Notes: generated by a model from the sequence alone, not told the origin. 64,000 nucleotides of DNA from Desulfotomaculum nigrificans DSM 574 (GCF_000189755.2 NZ_KI912183.1:684257-748256), one strand, 5' to 3'. Counted from the stretch's first letter, positions 8,725-21,632 are shown. Translations and numbers: made by a program.

Positions 8725-9302
8725 CTATTTCAGTTGTCCCAACAACTTTTCGATGCGATCCATACCTTCCTTAATGTTTTCCATGGAGGTGGCGTAGGAT
8801 AAGCGGATATAATCATCCCCGCCAAAGGCAATACCAGGTACTACCGCCACCTGAGCCACTTCCAAAAGCAAGCCGGCTAGATCGGTGGCGCTGTTAACAA
8901 GCTGTCCCTGGTATGACTTACCAAAGTAGGCACTTACATTGGGGTATAAGTAAAAAGCACCGCCCGGCTTGGGACATGTGAGACCGGGAATGGCCTTGAC
9001 CCGTTCCAGCATGTAATCCCGGCGTTTAGCAAACTCCGCCACCATAGCGGCCACCGGTTCTTGACTGCCGCTTAAGGCAGCTACACTGGCAGCCTGGGCA
9101 ATGGAGGTGGGGTTAGATGTGGAGTGAGACTGCAAGTCAGCTATGGCTTTAGCCACCGGTGCCGGTGCAGCGGCGTAACCAATCCGCCAGCCGGTCATGG
9201 CATAGGCCTTGGAAACACCGTTAATCACCACGGTATTTTCTTTTAATTCCGGACTGATGGCAGCAATACTGATATGTTCCCGACCATCATACAGTAATTT
9301 TT
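8725..9302 (-). pseudogene. Aspartate aminotransferase, C-terminal fragment (cut by IS30 element)
   Basis: Encodes the C-terminal ~192 residues of a class I PLP aminotransferase, starting in mid-gene at DGREHISIAAI and containing the PLP-lysine motif VSKAYAMTGWRIGYA. It ends FEAT-less but family-typical, with YIRLSYATSMENIKEGMDRI. The N-terminal part lies at 10624-11257. Joining the two across the insertion and keeping one target copy gives an unbroken 398-aa frame (...SDEIYEKLLYDGREHIS...), so the gene was whole until the insertion. An internal ATG at 9231 could start a truncated protein, but it would lack most of the substrate domain. Confidence 0.95.
9288..9302. repeat. 15-bp target-site duplication, left copy
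   Basis: CATACAGTAATTTTT is repeated at 10624-10638 on the other side of the IS30 element. Keeping one copy and removing the element restores the aminotransferase frame exactly. The identical copies indicate a recent insertion. Confidence 0.93.
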
Positions 9303-10623
<1,321 letters not shown>

Positions 10624-10638
10624 CATACAGTAATTTTT
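10624..10638. repeat. 15-bp target-site duplication, right copy
   Basis: Second copy of CATACAGTAATTTTT, immediately outside the right end of the IS30 element; identical to 9288-9302. Confidence 0.93.
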
Positions 10639-11257
10639 CATAAATCTCGTCAGAAATAATAGTAATGTTATGATGCAGTAAGATTTCACCTAAGGCAGCC
10701 AGTTCCTCCCTGTCATATACCGCCCCGGTGGGATTGCTGGGGCTGTTCAGCAAGAACACCCTGGATCTGGGTGTGATAACTGCCTTAAGTTCATCCGGCG
10801 TCAATTTGAAACCATTTTCCTCCCTGGTTTGTACAATGACAGGCTCTGCCCCAGCCAGTTTAATTTGTTCCACATAACTGACCCAGTAGGGTGCCGGCAG
10901 AATGACTTCATCCCCTGGTTGGCACAAAACCTGGAAAGTATTATATAGGGAATGTTTGGCGCCAACGGAAACTACAATTTGATTGGTTTGATATGCCAGC
11001 CCGTTGTCCCGGCGAAATTTCTCTACAATGGCTTCCTTTAACTTGAGGGTACCGCCTGCCGGGGTGTAACGGGTTTCCCCGGCCTTAATGGCCTCAATGG
11101 CGGCTTCTTTGATATGATCCGGTGTATCAAAATCCGGTTCACCCACACCGTAGTTAATTACCTTAATTCCTGAGGCTTTCATTTGTTTGGCCTTAGCATC
11201 AATGGCTAGGGTTGGTGATGGGCTGATTCCGGCAGCCCGTTCAGCTAATTTCATCAT
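10624..11257 (-). pseudogene. Aspartate aminotransferase, N-terminal fragment (cut by IS30 element)
   Basis: Encodes the first ~211 residues of the enzyme: MKLAERAAGISPSPTLAIDA, GVGEPDFDTPDHIKEAAIEA, and the cofactor-domain motif NSPSNPTGAVYDREELAAL. The frame continues three codons into the element (GSL) and stops at 10613. It lacks the PLP-binding lysine, so it cannot be active alone. GGGAGAG precedes the ATG. It is separated by ~35 bases from dapL upstream and was probably co-transcribed with it. Confidence 0.94.
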
Positions 11258-11292
11258 TTTTCTCTCCCAACTGGCTTTAAATTTAATATTTT

Positions 11293-12471
11293 CTAAAACT
11301 CTACTTTACCAATGTTTTTCTTCATCCGCTCCAGGGCTTCGATGATCCGCTCTTTGGGAATAGTGATGGAAATCCGGAAGTAACCCTCCCCCTGTTCACC
11401 ATAGCCGTTGCCAGGGGTTATCACTACACCGGCCTTTTCAATCACATATTCAGCAAAGGAGGCCGAGGTAAAACCCTTGGGCACCGGGGCCCAGATGTAG
11501 AAGGTGGCCTTTGGCTTCTCTAAGTTCCAGCCCATGGCATTAAGTCCATCCACCACAATATCCCGGCGCTCCCGGTAAATATCATTGTTAGCGGCCACCG
11601 CATCCTGGGGACCGGTGAGTCCAGCCATGGCTGCGTACTGGACAGCCTGGAATTGACCCGAGTCAATGTTGGTTTTAAAGCGACCCAGGGCTTCAACTAC
11701 ATGGGGGTTACCAACGGCCCAGCCAATCCGCCAACCGGTCATATTGTATGATTTGGACACAGAACTAAACTCAATACCCACTTCCTTGGCGCCAGGAATT
11801 TGCATAAAGGACAGTGGTTTATAACCATCAAAAGCCACCTCGGAGTAAGCGTTATCATGGCAAACCAAGATCTCATATTTCTTGGCAAACTCAATTACTT
11901 CCTTATAAAAGGCTTCATCAGCCACCGCTCCGGTGGGGTTGTTGGGGTAGTTCAAAAACATCATTTTAGCCTTTTTAGCCACCTCTTCAGGGATGGCGGC
12001 TAAGTCAGGTAAAAAGCCCCGCTCAGCAGTAAGGGGCATATAATAAGGCTCCGCCCCGGCTAAAATGGCCCCCCCGCTGTAAACCGGGTAACCTGGGTCC
12101 GGCACCAGTACGGTGTCACCGGGATTTAAATAACACCAGGAGATATGAGCAATACCCTCCTTGGAACCAATTAAAGCCACTACTTCGGTTTTGGGATCAA
12201 GCTGCACATTAAAACGTCGGGCATAGAAATCAGCCACCGCCTGACGGTAGGAAAGCATGCCCACTGACGAAGGGTACTGGTGGTTGGCCGGCACAGCAAC
12301 TTGTTTTTGGGCTTCTTTTATAATGTGATCCGGGGTAGGAATATCAGGATCGCCAATACCAAGACTAATAATATCCACCCCTGCTTCTTTCTTTTGGGCA
12401 ATTACCTGTTCAATTCTGGCAAATAGATAAGGCGGTAGATTTTTTATTCTGTCAGCTTCGGCAAAGCGCAA
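11293..12471 (-). CDS. dapL: LL-diaminopimelate aminotransferase
   Basis: PLP enzyme converting tetrahydrodipicolinate directly to LL-diaminopimelate for lysine and cell wall. 392 aa; residues [16 protein letters not shown] near position 37, [13 protein letters not shown], and the PLP-lysine stretch [19 protein letters not shown]. Starts with TTG ([17 protein letters not shown]) after AGGAGG. It is followed upstream by dapF, the next enzyme of the pathway, which supports DapL over a generic aminotransferase. Confidence 0.9.
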   Translation of the reverse strand: MRFAEADRIKNLPPYLFARIEQVIAQKKEAGVDIISLGIGDPDIPTPDHIIKEAQKQVAVPANHQYPSSVGMLSYRQAVADFYARRFNVQLDPKTEVVALIGSKEGIAHISWCYLNPGDTVLVPDPGYPVYSGGAILAGAEPYYMPLTAERGFLPDLAAIPEEVAKKAKMMFLNYPNNPTGAVADEAFYKEVIEFAKKYEILVCHDNAYSEVAFDGYKPLSFMQIPGAKEVGIEFSSVSKSYNMTGWRIGWAVGNPHVVEALGRFKTNIDSGQFQAVQYAAMAGLTGPQDAVAANNDIYRERRDIVVDGLNAMGWNLEKPKATFYIWAPVPKGFTSASFAEYVIEKAGVVITPGNGYGEQGEGYFRISITIPKERIIEALERMKKNIGKVEF

Positions 12472-12539
12472 GATGATTTCCTCCTTTTCTATACAATTCG
12501 TGCCAAGTATAACAATTAGAGGGTGTTAATTCAACACCG

Positions 12540-13385
12540 CTAACCATTGTATACAATATACTCACCATTAAATACTTCTTCAGCGGGACCGGTCATATAT
12601 AACCGACCGTTATCAGCCCATTCAATGTGCAAGGAACCGCCCGGCAGGTGAACCGTTACACTCCTGGCAGTTAAACCATTCAGTACCCCGGCGGTGGCTA
12701 CGGCACAGGCACCGGTGCCACAGGCCATGGTGGGCCCGGCTCCTCTCTCCCAAACCATCATCCGCACTTCAGTGGGACTTAACACTTGGACAAATTCTAC
12801 ATTGGTTTTACGAGGAAAGGCCGGGTGTGTTTCAATTTGCGGCCCAATTTGGTTTAGGGGAATTACTGACAGATCAGGAACAAATATCACGCAATGGGGG
12901 TTACCCATGGAAACAGCTGTAATTTTAAAGGTTTGGCCATTAACCTGGAGTGGTTCATTTACCACCTGACCGGGGGTACCCAACATGGGAATCTCCTGCC
13001 GTTCCAATCGGGGCGCACCCATATCCACCCGCACTGCCTCCACCCGGCCATTTTTTTGAATAATTTGCGGCACGATAATACCCGCCAGGGTTTCTACCTT
13101 AATCTCATCTTTCCTGACAATACCATGCTCATATAAATACTTAGCTACACAGCGGATGGCATTACCGCACATTTCGGCTTCACTGCCATCGGAATTGATA
13201 ATCCTCATGCGTACATCAGCCACCCCGGAGTCCAGCAGCAGGACCAGTCCATCAGCCCCAATACCAAACCTGCGGTCACACATTTTAGGCGCCAGGGTAA
13301 TATAATCATCCGGCAATCCTTCCCCCATACCGGCGTTAACTAAAATAAAGTCGTTACCTAAACCATGCACCTTGGTAAAATGCAA
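12540..13385 (-). CDS. dapF: Diaminopimelate epimerase
   Basis: Converts LL- to meso-diaminopimelate using two active-site cysteines. Both are visible: [19 protein letters not shown] near residue 75 and [14 protein letters not shown] near residue 220. 281 aa, family length. Starts [14 protein letters not shown] from a TTG with AGGAGGTAA upstream. First gene of the dapF-dapL-aminotransferase unit. Confidence 0.96.
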   Translation of the reverse strand: MHFTKVHGLGNDFILVNAGMGEGLPDDYITLAPKMCDRRFGIGADGLVLLLDSGVADVRMRIINSDGSEAEMCGNAIRCVAKYLYEHGIVRKDEIKVETLAGIIVPQIIQKNGRVEAVRVDMGAPRLERQEIPMLGTPGQVVNEPLQVNGQTFKITAVSMGNPHCVIFVPDLSVIPLNQIGPQIETHPAFPRKTNVEFVQVLSPTEVRMMVWERGAGPTMACGTGACAVATAGVLNGLTARSVTVHLPGGSLHIEWADNGRLYMTGPAEEVFNGEYIVYNG

Positions 13386-13555
13386 AATGGTTACCTCCTC
13401 AAGATATCCTTGTCTTTTATTTTATGTATAGGTAATTATTAGGTTAGTATATCCCTGGTATGATAAATTTCTACCGGCACCAGCAATTTCCTGCCAAAAA
13501 CCTCTTTGTACATTGTATATCTCTGGTACCAACATGTCTAGTTGTCACCACAATA

Positions 13556-13583
13556 TGGACATCCTAACGAATTATGGTAAAAT
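13556..13583 (+). promoter_or_regulatory. Possible sigma-A promoter of the chemoreceptor gene
   Basis: TGGACA (13556-13561), a 16-base spacer and TAAAAT (13578-13583), about 38 bases before the start codon. Match is moderate; no flagellar sigma-D pattern was recognised. Confidence 0.35.
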
Positions 13584-13621
13584 GTAGCTTAATTATATTG
13601 TTTTTGGGGGAATGAAAATTT

Positions 13622-15403
13622 ATGTCTAATTGTTGGGATTATCTAAATTGTCCCGCAGAACGGAAATCCCAGTGTCCTGCTTTTACTGAAAACCGGGGGT
13701 TGGATTGCTGGAAGGTACCGAAAACTTTGTGCCGGGGTGAAGTGCAGGGAACAGTGGCCCAAAAAATTGCCGGCTGCCGTCAGTGTGAGTTTTTTAATCA
13801 CACGGTCATAAATAACAGATTCCCAATTAAACGAAAAATCATAACCGGTTTTGGGTTGGTCCTAATTTTATTAACAATAGTGGGCTGGTTAGCTTATACT
13901 GATATGAACCATATAAAAGCTCAATACGACCGGTTAATTGACCAACGAGTATTGGTAATTAATCAAACCAACCATTCCCTTATTTTATTGGAAAAATCCG
14001 CTTTAGATTTAAGAAACTATTTAATTACCGGTGACCAATCATATCTTACTGCCCATAATCAAGCACTTGCCGAAACCAGTGCGGTTTTAGCTAATTTAAG
14101 GTCGGTTATCCAAACAGAAAAAGGCAAAGCATTATTTAAAGAATATGAACAAAAATTCTCCGCTTTTAAAACTTACGCTGGCAATTTAGTTAATTTACGT
14201 CAAAATAATATAGGAGATAATGAAGAATTAACGACCCTAAAAAATATTCAACAACAAACCATGGCTGACAAAGGAACAGTATCTGAAACTGTCAGAACCG
14301 CGCAAAATCTAATTACCTACGTAAATGATTTAGTTAATAAGGAAAAAGCAGATGTACAAAAGGACGTCAACCGGCTGGTCAGTCTCATTGCCATGATTAT
14401 CATAGCGGCCATTATTCTGGGTATTGTGATAGCTTTTTACGTTTCCAATATTATTGCTAACCCCATTGCCCGCCTGGAACAAGCCGCTGCTAAAGTTGCC
14501 GCAGGCGATCTCAGCAGCGAAGAAATTGAAATTAAAAACCGGGATGAGGTGGGTAAACTGGCCACGGCCTTTAATCAGATGGTGATTTCGCTTAAAGACC
14601 TGGTGGCACATATTAATGAAAAGGCTGATACGGTTTCTTCTACCAGCCAGCAACTTGCCTCCACTTGTCAGCAATCATCAGCATCGGCCAGCGAAGCTGC
14701 CAATACTTTAACCCAATTGGCCAGTACGGTGGACGGGATGGCTGAGAATACCAACAAAGTTTATCGTTCTTCCGCTGCAGCCACCCAATCTGCAGAAGCT
14801 GGTCGTAGTGGACTGGAACAGGTAGAACAGCAAATGCAAACTATTAAAGATTCCACCAACCGGGTGGCCAAAGTGATCAATGAGCTCAACGCCACTTCCG
14901 GGCGGATTACACAAATTGTAGAAATGATTACCCAAATTGCCGAACAAACTAATCTACTGGCCTTAAACGCGGCCATCGAAGCGGCCAGGGCCGGTGAGCA
15001 AGGACGTGGCTTTGCGGTGGTGGCTGAAGAGGTTCGTAAACTGGCGGAAGAAAGTGGTACCGCCGCCAAGGAAATTAAAAATCTTATTCTTAGTATGCAG
15101 GCTGAAACAACCAATGCCGTAAACACCATGTCCGTGGAAATACAAGAAGTTGAGAAGGGCACTACCATTGTAAATGAAGTGGCCCACTCATTCTTGCAAA
15201 TTATTAAGGTCATTGAGGATTTAAACAACCAGATGCAAGATGTGGCTTCCTCAGCTGAACAAATCTCCGCCGGGGTACAGAGCGTAGCCGGAACTGCTGA
15301 GGAGCAAACCGCCATCGCTGAAGAACTGACCGCTTCCAGCGAAACCCTAGCCACCATGGCTGAGGAACTTAAGGAAACGGCTGCCCGGTTTAAGTTAAGC
15401 TAA
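13622..15403 (+). CDS. Methyl-accepting chemotaxis protein with N-terminal Cys/Trp-rich (two-CW) domain
   Basis: 593-aa chemoreceptor. Residues 1-60 are cytoplasmic and hold seven cysteines (C4, C10, C18, C29, C37, C52, C55) with two CW pairs, as in the two-CW domain often found at the start of signalling proteins. A membrane helix follows at ~73-92, then an extracytoplasmic CHASE3-like sensor (~95-245), a second helix (~250-275), a HAMP domain and a long methyl-accepting signalling domain with the hairpin tip [20 protein letters not shown]. No other chemotaxis genes are nearby. GGGGGAAT precedes the ATG. Ligand unknown. Confidence 0.92.
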   Translation: MSNCWDYLNCPAERKSQCPAFTENRGLDCWKVPKTLCRGEVQGTVAQKIAGCRQCEFFNHTVINNRFPIKRKIITGFGLVLILLTIVGWLAYTDMNHIKAQYDRLIDQRVLVINQTNHSLILLEKSALDLRNYLITGDQSYLTAHNQALAETSAVLANLRSVIQTEKGKALFKEYEQKFSAFKTYAGNLVNLRQNNIGDNEELTTLKNIQQQTMADKGTVSETVRTAQNLITYVNDLVNKEKADVQKDVNRLVSLIAMIIIAAIILGIVIAFYVSNIIANPIARLEQAAAKVAAGDLSSEEIEIKNRDEVGKLATAFNQMVISLKDLVAHINEKADTVSSTSQQLASTCQQSSASASEAANTLTQLASTVDGMAENTNKVYRSSAAATQSAEAGRSGLEQVEQQMQTIKDSTNRVAKVINELNATSGRITQIVEMITQIAEQTNLLALNAAIEAARAGEQGRGFAVVAEEVRKLAEESGTAAKEIKNLILSMQAETTNAVNTMSVEIQEVEKGTTIVNEVAHSFLQIIKVIEDLNNQMQDVASSAEQISAGVQSVAGTAEEQTAIAEELTASSETLATMAEELKETAARFKLS

Positions 15404-15437
15404 AATACACAATTATTAAAATACCTATATTAATTAA

Positions 15438-15470
15438 AATACCCACCTGATTTTTTACCGGGTGGGTATT
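15438..15470. terminator. Bidirectional terminator between chemoreceptor and P-type ATPase
   Basis: Perfect ten-base inverted repeat AATACCCACC / GGTGGGTATT around a 13-base loop. It lies between convergent genes and has A/T-rich flanks on both sides, so it can serve both. Confidence 0.88.
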
Positions 15471-15489
15471 TCGGTCTTGGACTTTGTAA

Positions 15490-18231
15490 TTACGCTCTAA
15501 TATACATAATTCTTTCCTTAGCCCGATCCTTAATGGTCTTGCCAATAGATCCCAACACCTGGGGTACCAGTGCAATGGCCAATATCACGGCCCAGTGTTT
15601 TAATTCCAGCGGCACCGTATGGAAAATGGGCTGTAAGAACCCAATGTAGTTAACGGACAGCTGCAGACCGGCTGATATGAGTACCGCCAAGATCAACTGG
15701 GGATTACCGAATAAACCAACCTCCAGAATGGAGTGCCGCTCGGAACGGCAGGAGAACACAAAAAACAATTGGAAGAATACCAGGGTGTTAAAGGCCATGG
15801 TTCTGGCCAGTTCCACTTGACCCATCATGAGTCCCAGCGCAAAGGCCAACAAAGTACCCAGGGCAAACAGGATACCGGTACTGATAATGCGCCAGGATAG
15901 ACCATCGGAAAAAACACTTTCCTGCGGATCCCTGGGCCTCCGGTACATGATGTCCCGGTCAGCGGGATCCACCCCCAGGGCCATGGCCGGTAACCCGTCC
16001 GTCACCAGATTCATCCATAAAATTTGAATGGGTAGTAACGGCAGGGGCATACCCATCAGCACCGCCAGGAACATGGTCAGTACCTCACCCACGTTACAGG
16101 ACAGTAGGTAACGTATAAATTTTCTGATGTTATCATAGATGGCCCGGCCTTCTTCGATGGCAGCGACAATGGTGGTGAAATTGTCATCAGCTAATACCAT
16201 GGCTGAGGCCTCTTTGGTGACATCAGTGCCTCCCTTACCCATGGCCACCCCGATATCCGCTTCCTTAACCGCCGGTGCGTCATTAACCCCGTCACCGGTC
16301 ATGGCCACCACATGGCCATTCCGTTTGAGAGCCCGGACAATACGTAATTTATGTTTGGGTGATACCCGGGCGTAAACAGTGGTCTTTTCGGCCTCTGCCA
16401 ATAGTTCCTCATCACTCATACGATCCAGCTGGGCTCCGGTCAGTACCTGGGTCCCCCGTACCAGTATGCCCATTTCTTTACCCACCGCCTGGGCGGTTAA
16501 TTGGTGGTCGCCAGTGATCATCACTGTTCTAATACCGGCCCGGCGGCAAGCATGTACCGCCTGGATGGCAGCCGGGCGTGGCGGATCAATCATACCGGCC
16601 AAACCTAAAAAGATAAGTTTTTGCTCCACCATTTCTTCGGTTAGTTCTTCATCAGCATTATCGGGTAACTCCCGGTAGGCCAGCGCCAACACCCGCAGAG
16701 CTTCTGAGGCCATTTCGGAATTCATTTTGAGAATATACTCTTTGGTACTGTCAGTTAGTGGCATTAACCGGCCGTCCCGGTAGATATGGGTACAAAGTTC
16801 CAGCACAACATCCGGGGCACCCTTAACATAGGCAGTCATTTGGCCTTCTTTATTTCGATACACCACCGACATACGTTTACGGTCGCTGTCAAAGGGGAGC
16901 TCGATAACTCGCTTTTCTTCCTGTTCTAATTTACTGCGCCAAACATTGGCTTTGGCTGCCATCACCATCAGGGCACCCTCGGTTGGATCACCGGCAATAC
17001 CCCAGGAACGGGATAATTTCCCTGCCGTTAAATTTCTAAAGAAACCCCCTACAGAAATCTCACCTTTGGTTAGTTGGGCGTTATTGCAAAGGGCGGCACA
17101 CTTAAGAAATAAATTAAACTCAGAACCTCTGGGACCCTCAAACTTAAATTGTCCTTTAGGGTCATAACCCTCACCGGTTATTTTTACTTTAATGTCCCCC
17201 ACCAGAGCCTGACGTACGGTCATTTGGTTTTCGGTCAGGGTACCGGTTTTATCGCTGCAGATGATGGTAGCACAACCCAATGTCTCCACTGCCGGCAAAC
17301 GGCGAATAATGGCGTTACGTTTAATCATCCGTTGCACCCCGATGGCCAGGGCGATGGTCACAATGGCTGGCAACCCTTCGGGAATAGCTGCCACCGCTAA
17401 ACTAACACCGGCTAAAAACATCTGGTATAGCGGTTCACCCCGTATTACTCCCAACGTTACCACCAGGGCACAAATTACCAGGCAAAAGGCCACCAAAACT
17501 TTACCTAATTGGGCCAACCGGCGCTGGAGCGGAGTTTCATCATCTTCGGCCTCTTGAATCATCCTGGTGATATGACCCATTTCGGTATACATACCGGTGA
17601 CCACCACGACACCTTTACCCCGACCGCGCACCACAACGGTACCCATGTAACACATGTTGCGGATATCACCTAGAGTTATATCCCCTTGTCCGGCCATATT
17701 GGCCACCCGTTTCTTAACCGGATGGGATTCCCCGGTCAGGGCCGACTCTTCAACCTCCAGGTTAGATATTTCCAGTAACCTGAGATCCGCCGGTACCCTG
17801 TCTCCTGTATCCAGTAAGACAATATCACCGGGCACCAGTTCAGCAGCCGGTAACTTCCGCTCGATACCCCCCCTGATCACCCTGGCCTCCGGTGCCGTTA
17901 AAGCCTTAAGGGCTTCCATTGACTTTTCAGCCCGGAATTCCTGGACAAATCCTAGGATGGCGTTAATCAACACGATAATCATAATGGTGATGGCATCAGC
18001 CCACTCGCCCAGTAAGCCTGAGACAATGGTGGCAGCGATCAGCACTAATACCATAAAGTCTTTAAGCTGGTCCAAGAACATCTTCCAGGGCGGAGTACGC
18101 CTGGAACTTACCAATTTATTTAAGCCAAATTGTTCAATTCTCTGCCGTGCTTCCTGCTCGTCCAGTCCCTTTTCAGCAGAGGTACCCAGTTTATCAAGTA
18201 CCTCCTGGCGTCTCATCGCAAACCATTGCAT
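15490..18231 (-). CDS. Calcium-transporting P-type ATPase (P2A, SERCA-like)
   Basis: Membrane cation pump of 913 aa. The phosphorylation site is [13 protein letters not shown], the A-domain motif is [11 protein letters not shown], the nucleotide hinge is [10 protein letters not shown], and [11 protein letters not shown] follows. The helix-4 motif [17 protein letters not shown] is typical of P2A Ca2+ pumps, as is the N-terminal cation-ATPase domain ([19 protein letters not shown]). Substrate is inferred to be Ca2+; Mn2+ is possible. Stands alone, converging on the chemoreceptor gene and divergent from rqcH. Confidence 0.92.
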   Translation of the reverse strand: MQWFAMRRQEVLDKLGTSAEKGLDEQEARQRIEQFGLNKLVSSRRTPPWKMFLDQLKDFMVLVLIAATIVSGLLGEWADAITIMIIVLINAILGFVQEFRAEKSMEALKALTAPEARVIRGGIERKLPAAELVPGDIVLLDTGDRVPADLRLLEISNLEVEESALTGESHPVKKRVANMAGQGDITLGDIRNMCYMGTVVVRGRGKGVVVVTGMYTEMGHITRMIQEAEDDETPLQRRLAQLGKVLVAFCLVICALVVTLGVIRGEPLYQMFLAGVSLAVAAIPEGLPAIVTIALAIGVQRMIKRNAIIRRLPAVETLGCATIICSDKTGTLTENQMTVRQALVGDIKVKITGEGYDPKGQFKFEGPRGSEFNLFLKCAALCNNAQLTKGEISVGGFFRNLTAGKLSRSWGIAGDPTEGALMVMAAKANVWRSKLEQEEKRVIELPFDSDRKRMSVVYRNKEGQMTAYVKGAPDVVLELCTHIYRDGRLMPLTDSTKEYILKMNSEMASEALRVLALAYRELPDNADEELTEEMVEQKLIFLGLAGMIDPPRPAAIQAVHACRRAGIRTVMITGDHQLTAQAVGKEMGILVRGTQVLTGAQLDRMSDEELLAEAEKTTVYARVSPKHKLRIVRALKRNGHVVAMTGDGVNDAPAVKEADIGVAMGKGGTDVTKEASAMVLADDNFTTIVAAIEEGRAIYDNIRKFIRYLLSCNVGEVLTMFLAVLMGMPLPLLPIQILWMNLVTDGLPAMALGVDPADRDIMYRRPRDPQESVFSDGLSWRIISTGILFALGTLLAFALGLMMGQVELARTMAFNTLVFFQLFFVFSCRSERHSILEVGLFGNPQLILAVLISAGLQLSVNYIGFLQPIFHTVPLELKHWAVILAIALVPQVLGSIGKTIKDRAKERIMYIRA

Positions 18232-18367
18232 TGTGTCACCCCTCCCAAAAACAGGTTTGTCCTTATTTACTTTATTAAATCTATTCAGCCTGTCCGAAAA
18301 AAAGAACGCTTTTAGAGTTTGAGTTTTTCAGATAAAATAGAAGAGGTGTACGAGAGGAGAAGATATA

Positions 18368-20161
18368 ATGGCTTTTGATGGTCTGGTGATGGCCGCTGTA
18401 GCCGGAGAACTGGCGGAAAAATTAATTGGCGGCCGGGTGGAAAGAATTCAACAGCCGGGTCCCAGTGAATTGGTGTTAGTGATTCACACCAGGGAACGGG
18501 GCAAACAAAGACTATATATTTCAGCGGACGCCCGGGATGCCCGCATTCATATAACCAGTCAGTCTTACGTTAACCCCATTGCTCCACCTATCTTTTGTAT
18601 GGTTTTACGCAAACACCTGGAGGGCGGTCGCATTCGGGCGGTGCAACAAAGCGGCTTGGAGCGGGTAATTCACTTATCCATTGATTCCCGGGATGAACTG
18701 GGGCGGCCCGGTGAAAAACTGCTTATTTGCGAGATTATGGGTAAGCACAGCAACATTTTACTGGTGAACCCGGACAACAATAACATTGTGGACGGTATCC
18801 ACCGCTACTCCCATTCCGTTTCTCGCTACCGGGAGGTTTTACCCAACCGGCCCTACCTACCGCCCCCGGAACAAAATAAACTGGATCCCAGACAAATAAG
18901 CGAAGAACAATTTCGCCAGATTATGTTAGACAGTAATCTGGAGTCCACCGTAGCTGATGTTTTACTGCAAAAAATTGCCGGGATAGGGCCCCAGACCTGT
19001 CGGGAACTGGTGGTACGGGCGGGGCTACCCCCGGACTACCTGGTGAATCATTGTGGGGATTATGAATTGACCAAACTGTGGGAACAGGTTAAGACTATTG
19101 CAGCCATGTTGGACAACGGTACCTTTGCCCCAACCCTGCTGCTGGACCGCCGGGGCCGACCCATTGAGTTTGCTGCCCTGGATTTAACCCATGTGCGGGC
19201 TTACCGCCGGGAACATGGTGAAATCAGCATTATCCTGGACCGTTATTACCAAAGTTTACAACAAAAACGCCTGATAGAATCACAACGGCAATCTTTGTCC
19301 CAAATTACCCGTAAGGAAATTGCCCGGTTAAAAAAGAAAGTAGACCTGTATCGCAAAAGTTTAGCCACTGCCGAAAAGGCAGACAAATATCGTATTTACG
19401 GCGAGCTGTTAACGGCCAATCTTTATCATTTGGAACAGGGTCCTGAGGCCAGGGTACAAAACTTTTACCATCCGGAGGCCGAGGAAATAGTTATACCAAT
19501 GGACCAGTCCCTAACACCATCCGAGAATGCCCAGGCTTACTTTAAGAAATACCTGAAGGCCAAGAATACCAGGGAAGCAGTCACAGCCCACCTGGCCCAG
19601 GCGGAAGCGGAACTGGCCTACCTGGAGGCGGTGGACAACGCCGTCAGTCAGGCCACGGATCTGGCAGATCTGGACGAGATTAGAAGCGAGTTGGAGGAAC
19701 AAACCTACCTAAAACCTAAAACCCAACAGGGTGCCAAAAGGTCCAAAAAAGATCAGGACCGCCCCCAACCCCTTACTTTCGTCTCATCGGATGGTATACC
19801 TATTCTGGTGGGCAAGAACAATAAGCAAAATGATTACCTGACCCTGCGACTGGCTCAGGACGGGGATATGTGGCTGCACACCAAAGACATTCCCGGTTCC
19901 CACGTTATCATTCGCTGCCATCAACTTGGCGCCGTGCCGGACCAAACCCTGTTAGAAGCCGCTACTCTGGCGGCTTGGTTCAGTAAAGCCCGGCAGGCGG
20001 GCAAAGTTCCGGTGGATTATACCTATCGTCGGCATGTACGCAAACCCAAGGGAGCCAAGCCTGGTATGGTCATTTACGACAACCAGCGGACCATCACCGT
20101 AGTTCCCAGTGAGGAAATTGTTGATAAGATTACCCCTGAGGATGAAACAAAGAACATATAA
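18368..20161 (+). CDS. rqcH: Rqc2 homolog RqcH (NFACT family, alanine tailing of stalled peptides)
   Basis: RqcH binds 50S subunits with peptidyl-tRNA and adds C-terminal alanine tails in ribosome quality control; the family was formerly called fibronectin-binding protein FbpA. 597 aa: NFACT-N domain (MAFDGLVMAAVAGEL ... GGRVERIQQPGPSEL), helix-hairpin-helix (VADVLLQKIAGIGPQTCREL), a long coiled coil (~290-450) and the NFACT-R domain (MWLHTKDIPGSHVIIR). AGGAGA precedes the ATG. Its last 32 bases overlap the tail of the convergent phosphatase-like gene. Confidence 0.95.
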   Translation: MAFDGLVMAAVAGELAEKLIGGRVERIQQPGPSELVLVIHTRERGKQRLYISADARDARIHITSQSYVNPIAPPIFCMVLRKHLEGGRIRAVQQSGLERVIHLSIDSRDELGRPGEKLLICEIMGKHSNILLVNPDNNNIVDGIHRYSHSVSRYREVLPNRPYLPPPEQNKLDPRQISEEQFRQIMLDSNLESTVADVLLQKIAGIGPQTCRELVVRAGLPPDYLVNHCGDYELTKLWEQVKTIAAMLDNGTFAPTLLLDRRGRPIEFAALDLTHVRAYRREHGEISIILDRYYQSLQQKRLIESQRQSLSQITRKEIARLKKKVDLYRKSLATAEKADKYRIYGELLTANLYHLEQGPEARVQNFYHPEAEEIVIPMDQSLTPSENAQAYFKKYLKAKNTREAVTAHLAQAEAELAYLEAVDNAVSQATDLADLDEIRSELEEQTYLKPKTQQGAKRSKKDQDRPQPLTFVSSDGIPILVGKNNKQNDYLTLRLAQDGDMWLHTKDIPGSHVIIRCHQLGAVPDQTLLEAATLAAWFSKARQAGKVPVDYTYRRHVRKPKGAKPGMVIYDNQRTITVVPSEEIVDKITPEDETKNI

Positions 20162-21620
20162 ACGGCATCACATCAACCAGGCGGGGCTTCTCTATTTTAG
20201 CGGAAGTCCCGCTTATTATTAGCGGTACCAGGGAATCTTCCCGGTGCAGTGAACCGTGACTGCCGGCGCCGGGAAAAGGTGGCGCACCCTCACCCCCCAA
20301 TAGGTAGCCCGGTTTGGCCGTAATCACCATATCCCCGGCATGGGGATTATCCAAACAGTCGGCAATCCGGGCCAAGGCATTGGGGTACTGGCCGTAAGTG
20401 ATATAATTGCCATCCAATTGCAGATCCAATGACTTCGGGTCCCCTGTGATTTGCCAACTCTGGCCGTAGATATCAGTATATTTATCACCTTTGCAAAAGG
20501 AAAGTTTGTTTTTACCCGGCTGCTGCACATGATACCACTGATCTTCCCGCCAAATAATTTGGTCAATCCGCGGCTCCGTTAGCAGATGCCTTACTATATC
20601 CTTTCGCATCCCCGGCCGGTGCCGGATGATGTAAATGTAAGCCACCCGCTCGTTGGAACAAATGGCAATATCCTTATCCTCCACCGGATTTTCTCCCAGT
20701 TTGGCCTGACTATAATTCTTTAGTAATCTGGGCAGCTTGATGGTTTTACCCCTTCTCTTCAATGCCGATTGACCATGGTCTCCCACCAGCACAAAAACAT
20801 TTTCCTCCAGGGCTCCGGACCAGCTGGGAAAACAGTCCAAAACAGCAGCAATTTTTTGATCAATTTTGGTTAAACAGGGCTCACAGCAATCAGGGTTTTT
20901 GGCATGGGCGGTACTATCCATGTCGGGAAAATAAATAGTTAATAAATTAGCACGGGGTTTTTGTCGTAAAAACCATTGGGCCACCACCGCCGAAAAATTA
21001 TCATTAAACCCAAGTTTAGCCCCAAAACGCATGTTTTTAATATCCTGCCTGAGGGCCCCCGGTGGTTGATAAAGGCGCCCCAAACAAAACCCCTGCGGTC
21101 CGTATACTTTACCATTATCTACCTGAAACAGGGTAATCAACTTCAGTAATAATGGAATATGTACTTCATACCGGGTATTGGCCCGAAAAATAATGGGATT
21201 AACAGCTGCAGTATTAAGCCCCCTGGCCTCCAATTCCTCGTATATGGTGCGCACTTGCCAGCTGAGGTGCTTGTGATTTAAATTAAAAATCATATCCTGA
21301 CAGGTTTGCACCAACCCGTTTTTCCAGATGGACCACCAGTTGGCCCCATAATCTACAATTCTCCTTTCCCCCCGATGATACCAAATAATCCCCGGGATAC
21401 CATGGCCGGCCGGTGGGGCTCCGGTGGTTAAGGTGCTGGTACAAACAGGGGTGATGGTGGGAAATACTGAAACACATTGTTCATCTAGATGCCCCTGCTG
21501 GATGAGATAAGACAGGGCCGGCAGTTTTCCTTGGCCTAAACAATGTCGCAAGGCTCTTGGATGAAAGGAGTCTATAATTATGTAAATTACGGTCTTGGGT
21601 TGTGGTGGCATTACATTCAC
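20130..21620 (-). CDS. Alkaline phosphatase superfamily protein (nucleotide pyrophosphatase/phosphodiesterase-like)
   Basis: 496 aa, with the metal-binding core of type I phosphodiesterases: IYIIIDSFHPRAL at the N-terminus, a nucleophile region FPTITPVCTSTLTTGAPP, DMDSTAHAKNP, and VLVGDHGQSALKRRG. The substrate is not evident. No signal peptide or membrane segment is seen, so a cytoplasmic or peripheral location is likely. It overlaps the rqcH 3' end on the opposite strand and lies downstream of the pyr operon terminator. Confidence 0.85.
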   Translation of the reverse strand: MNVMPPQPKTVIYIIIDSFHPRALRHCLGQGKLPALSYLIQQGHLDEQCVSVFPTITPVCTSTLTTGAPPAGHGIPGIIWYHRGERRIVDYGANWWSIWKNGLVQTCQDMIFNLNHKHLSWQVRTIYEELEARGLNTAAVNPIIFRANTRYEVHIPLLLKLITLFQVDNGKVYGPQGFCLGRLYQPPGALRQDIKNMRFGAKLGFNDNFSAVVAQWFLRQKPRANLLTIYFPDMDSTAHAKNPDCCEPCLTKIDQKIAAVLDCFPSWSGALEENVFVLVGDHGQSALKRRGKTIKLPRLLKNYSQAKLGENPVEDKDIAICSNERVAYIYIIRHRPGMRKDIVRHLLTEPRIDQIIWREDQWYHVQQPGKNKLSFCKGDKYTDIYGQSWQITGDPKSLDLQLDGNYITYGQYPNALARIADCLDNPHAGDMVITAKPGYLLGGEGAPPFPGAGSHGSLHREDSLVPLIISGTSAKIEKPRLVDVMPFICSLFHPQG

Positions 21621-21632
21621 TCCATAAATAAA

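Noticed and set aside
14761-15357. 198-codon minus-strand frame opposite the chemoreceptor
   Set aside because: The Ser/Ala-rich antisense of a coiled-coil coding region is a common artefact; no motif or ribosome-binding site.
17654-18322. 222-codon plus-strand frame opposite the P-type ATPase
   Set aside because: Antisense of a strongly conserved gene, no family features.
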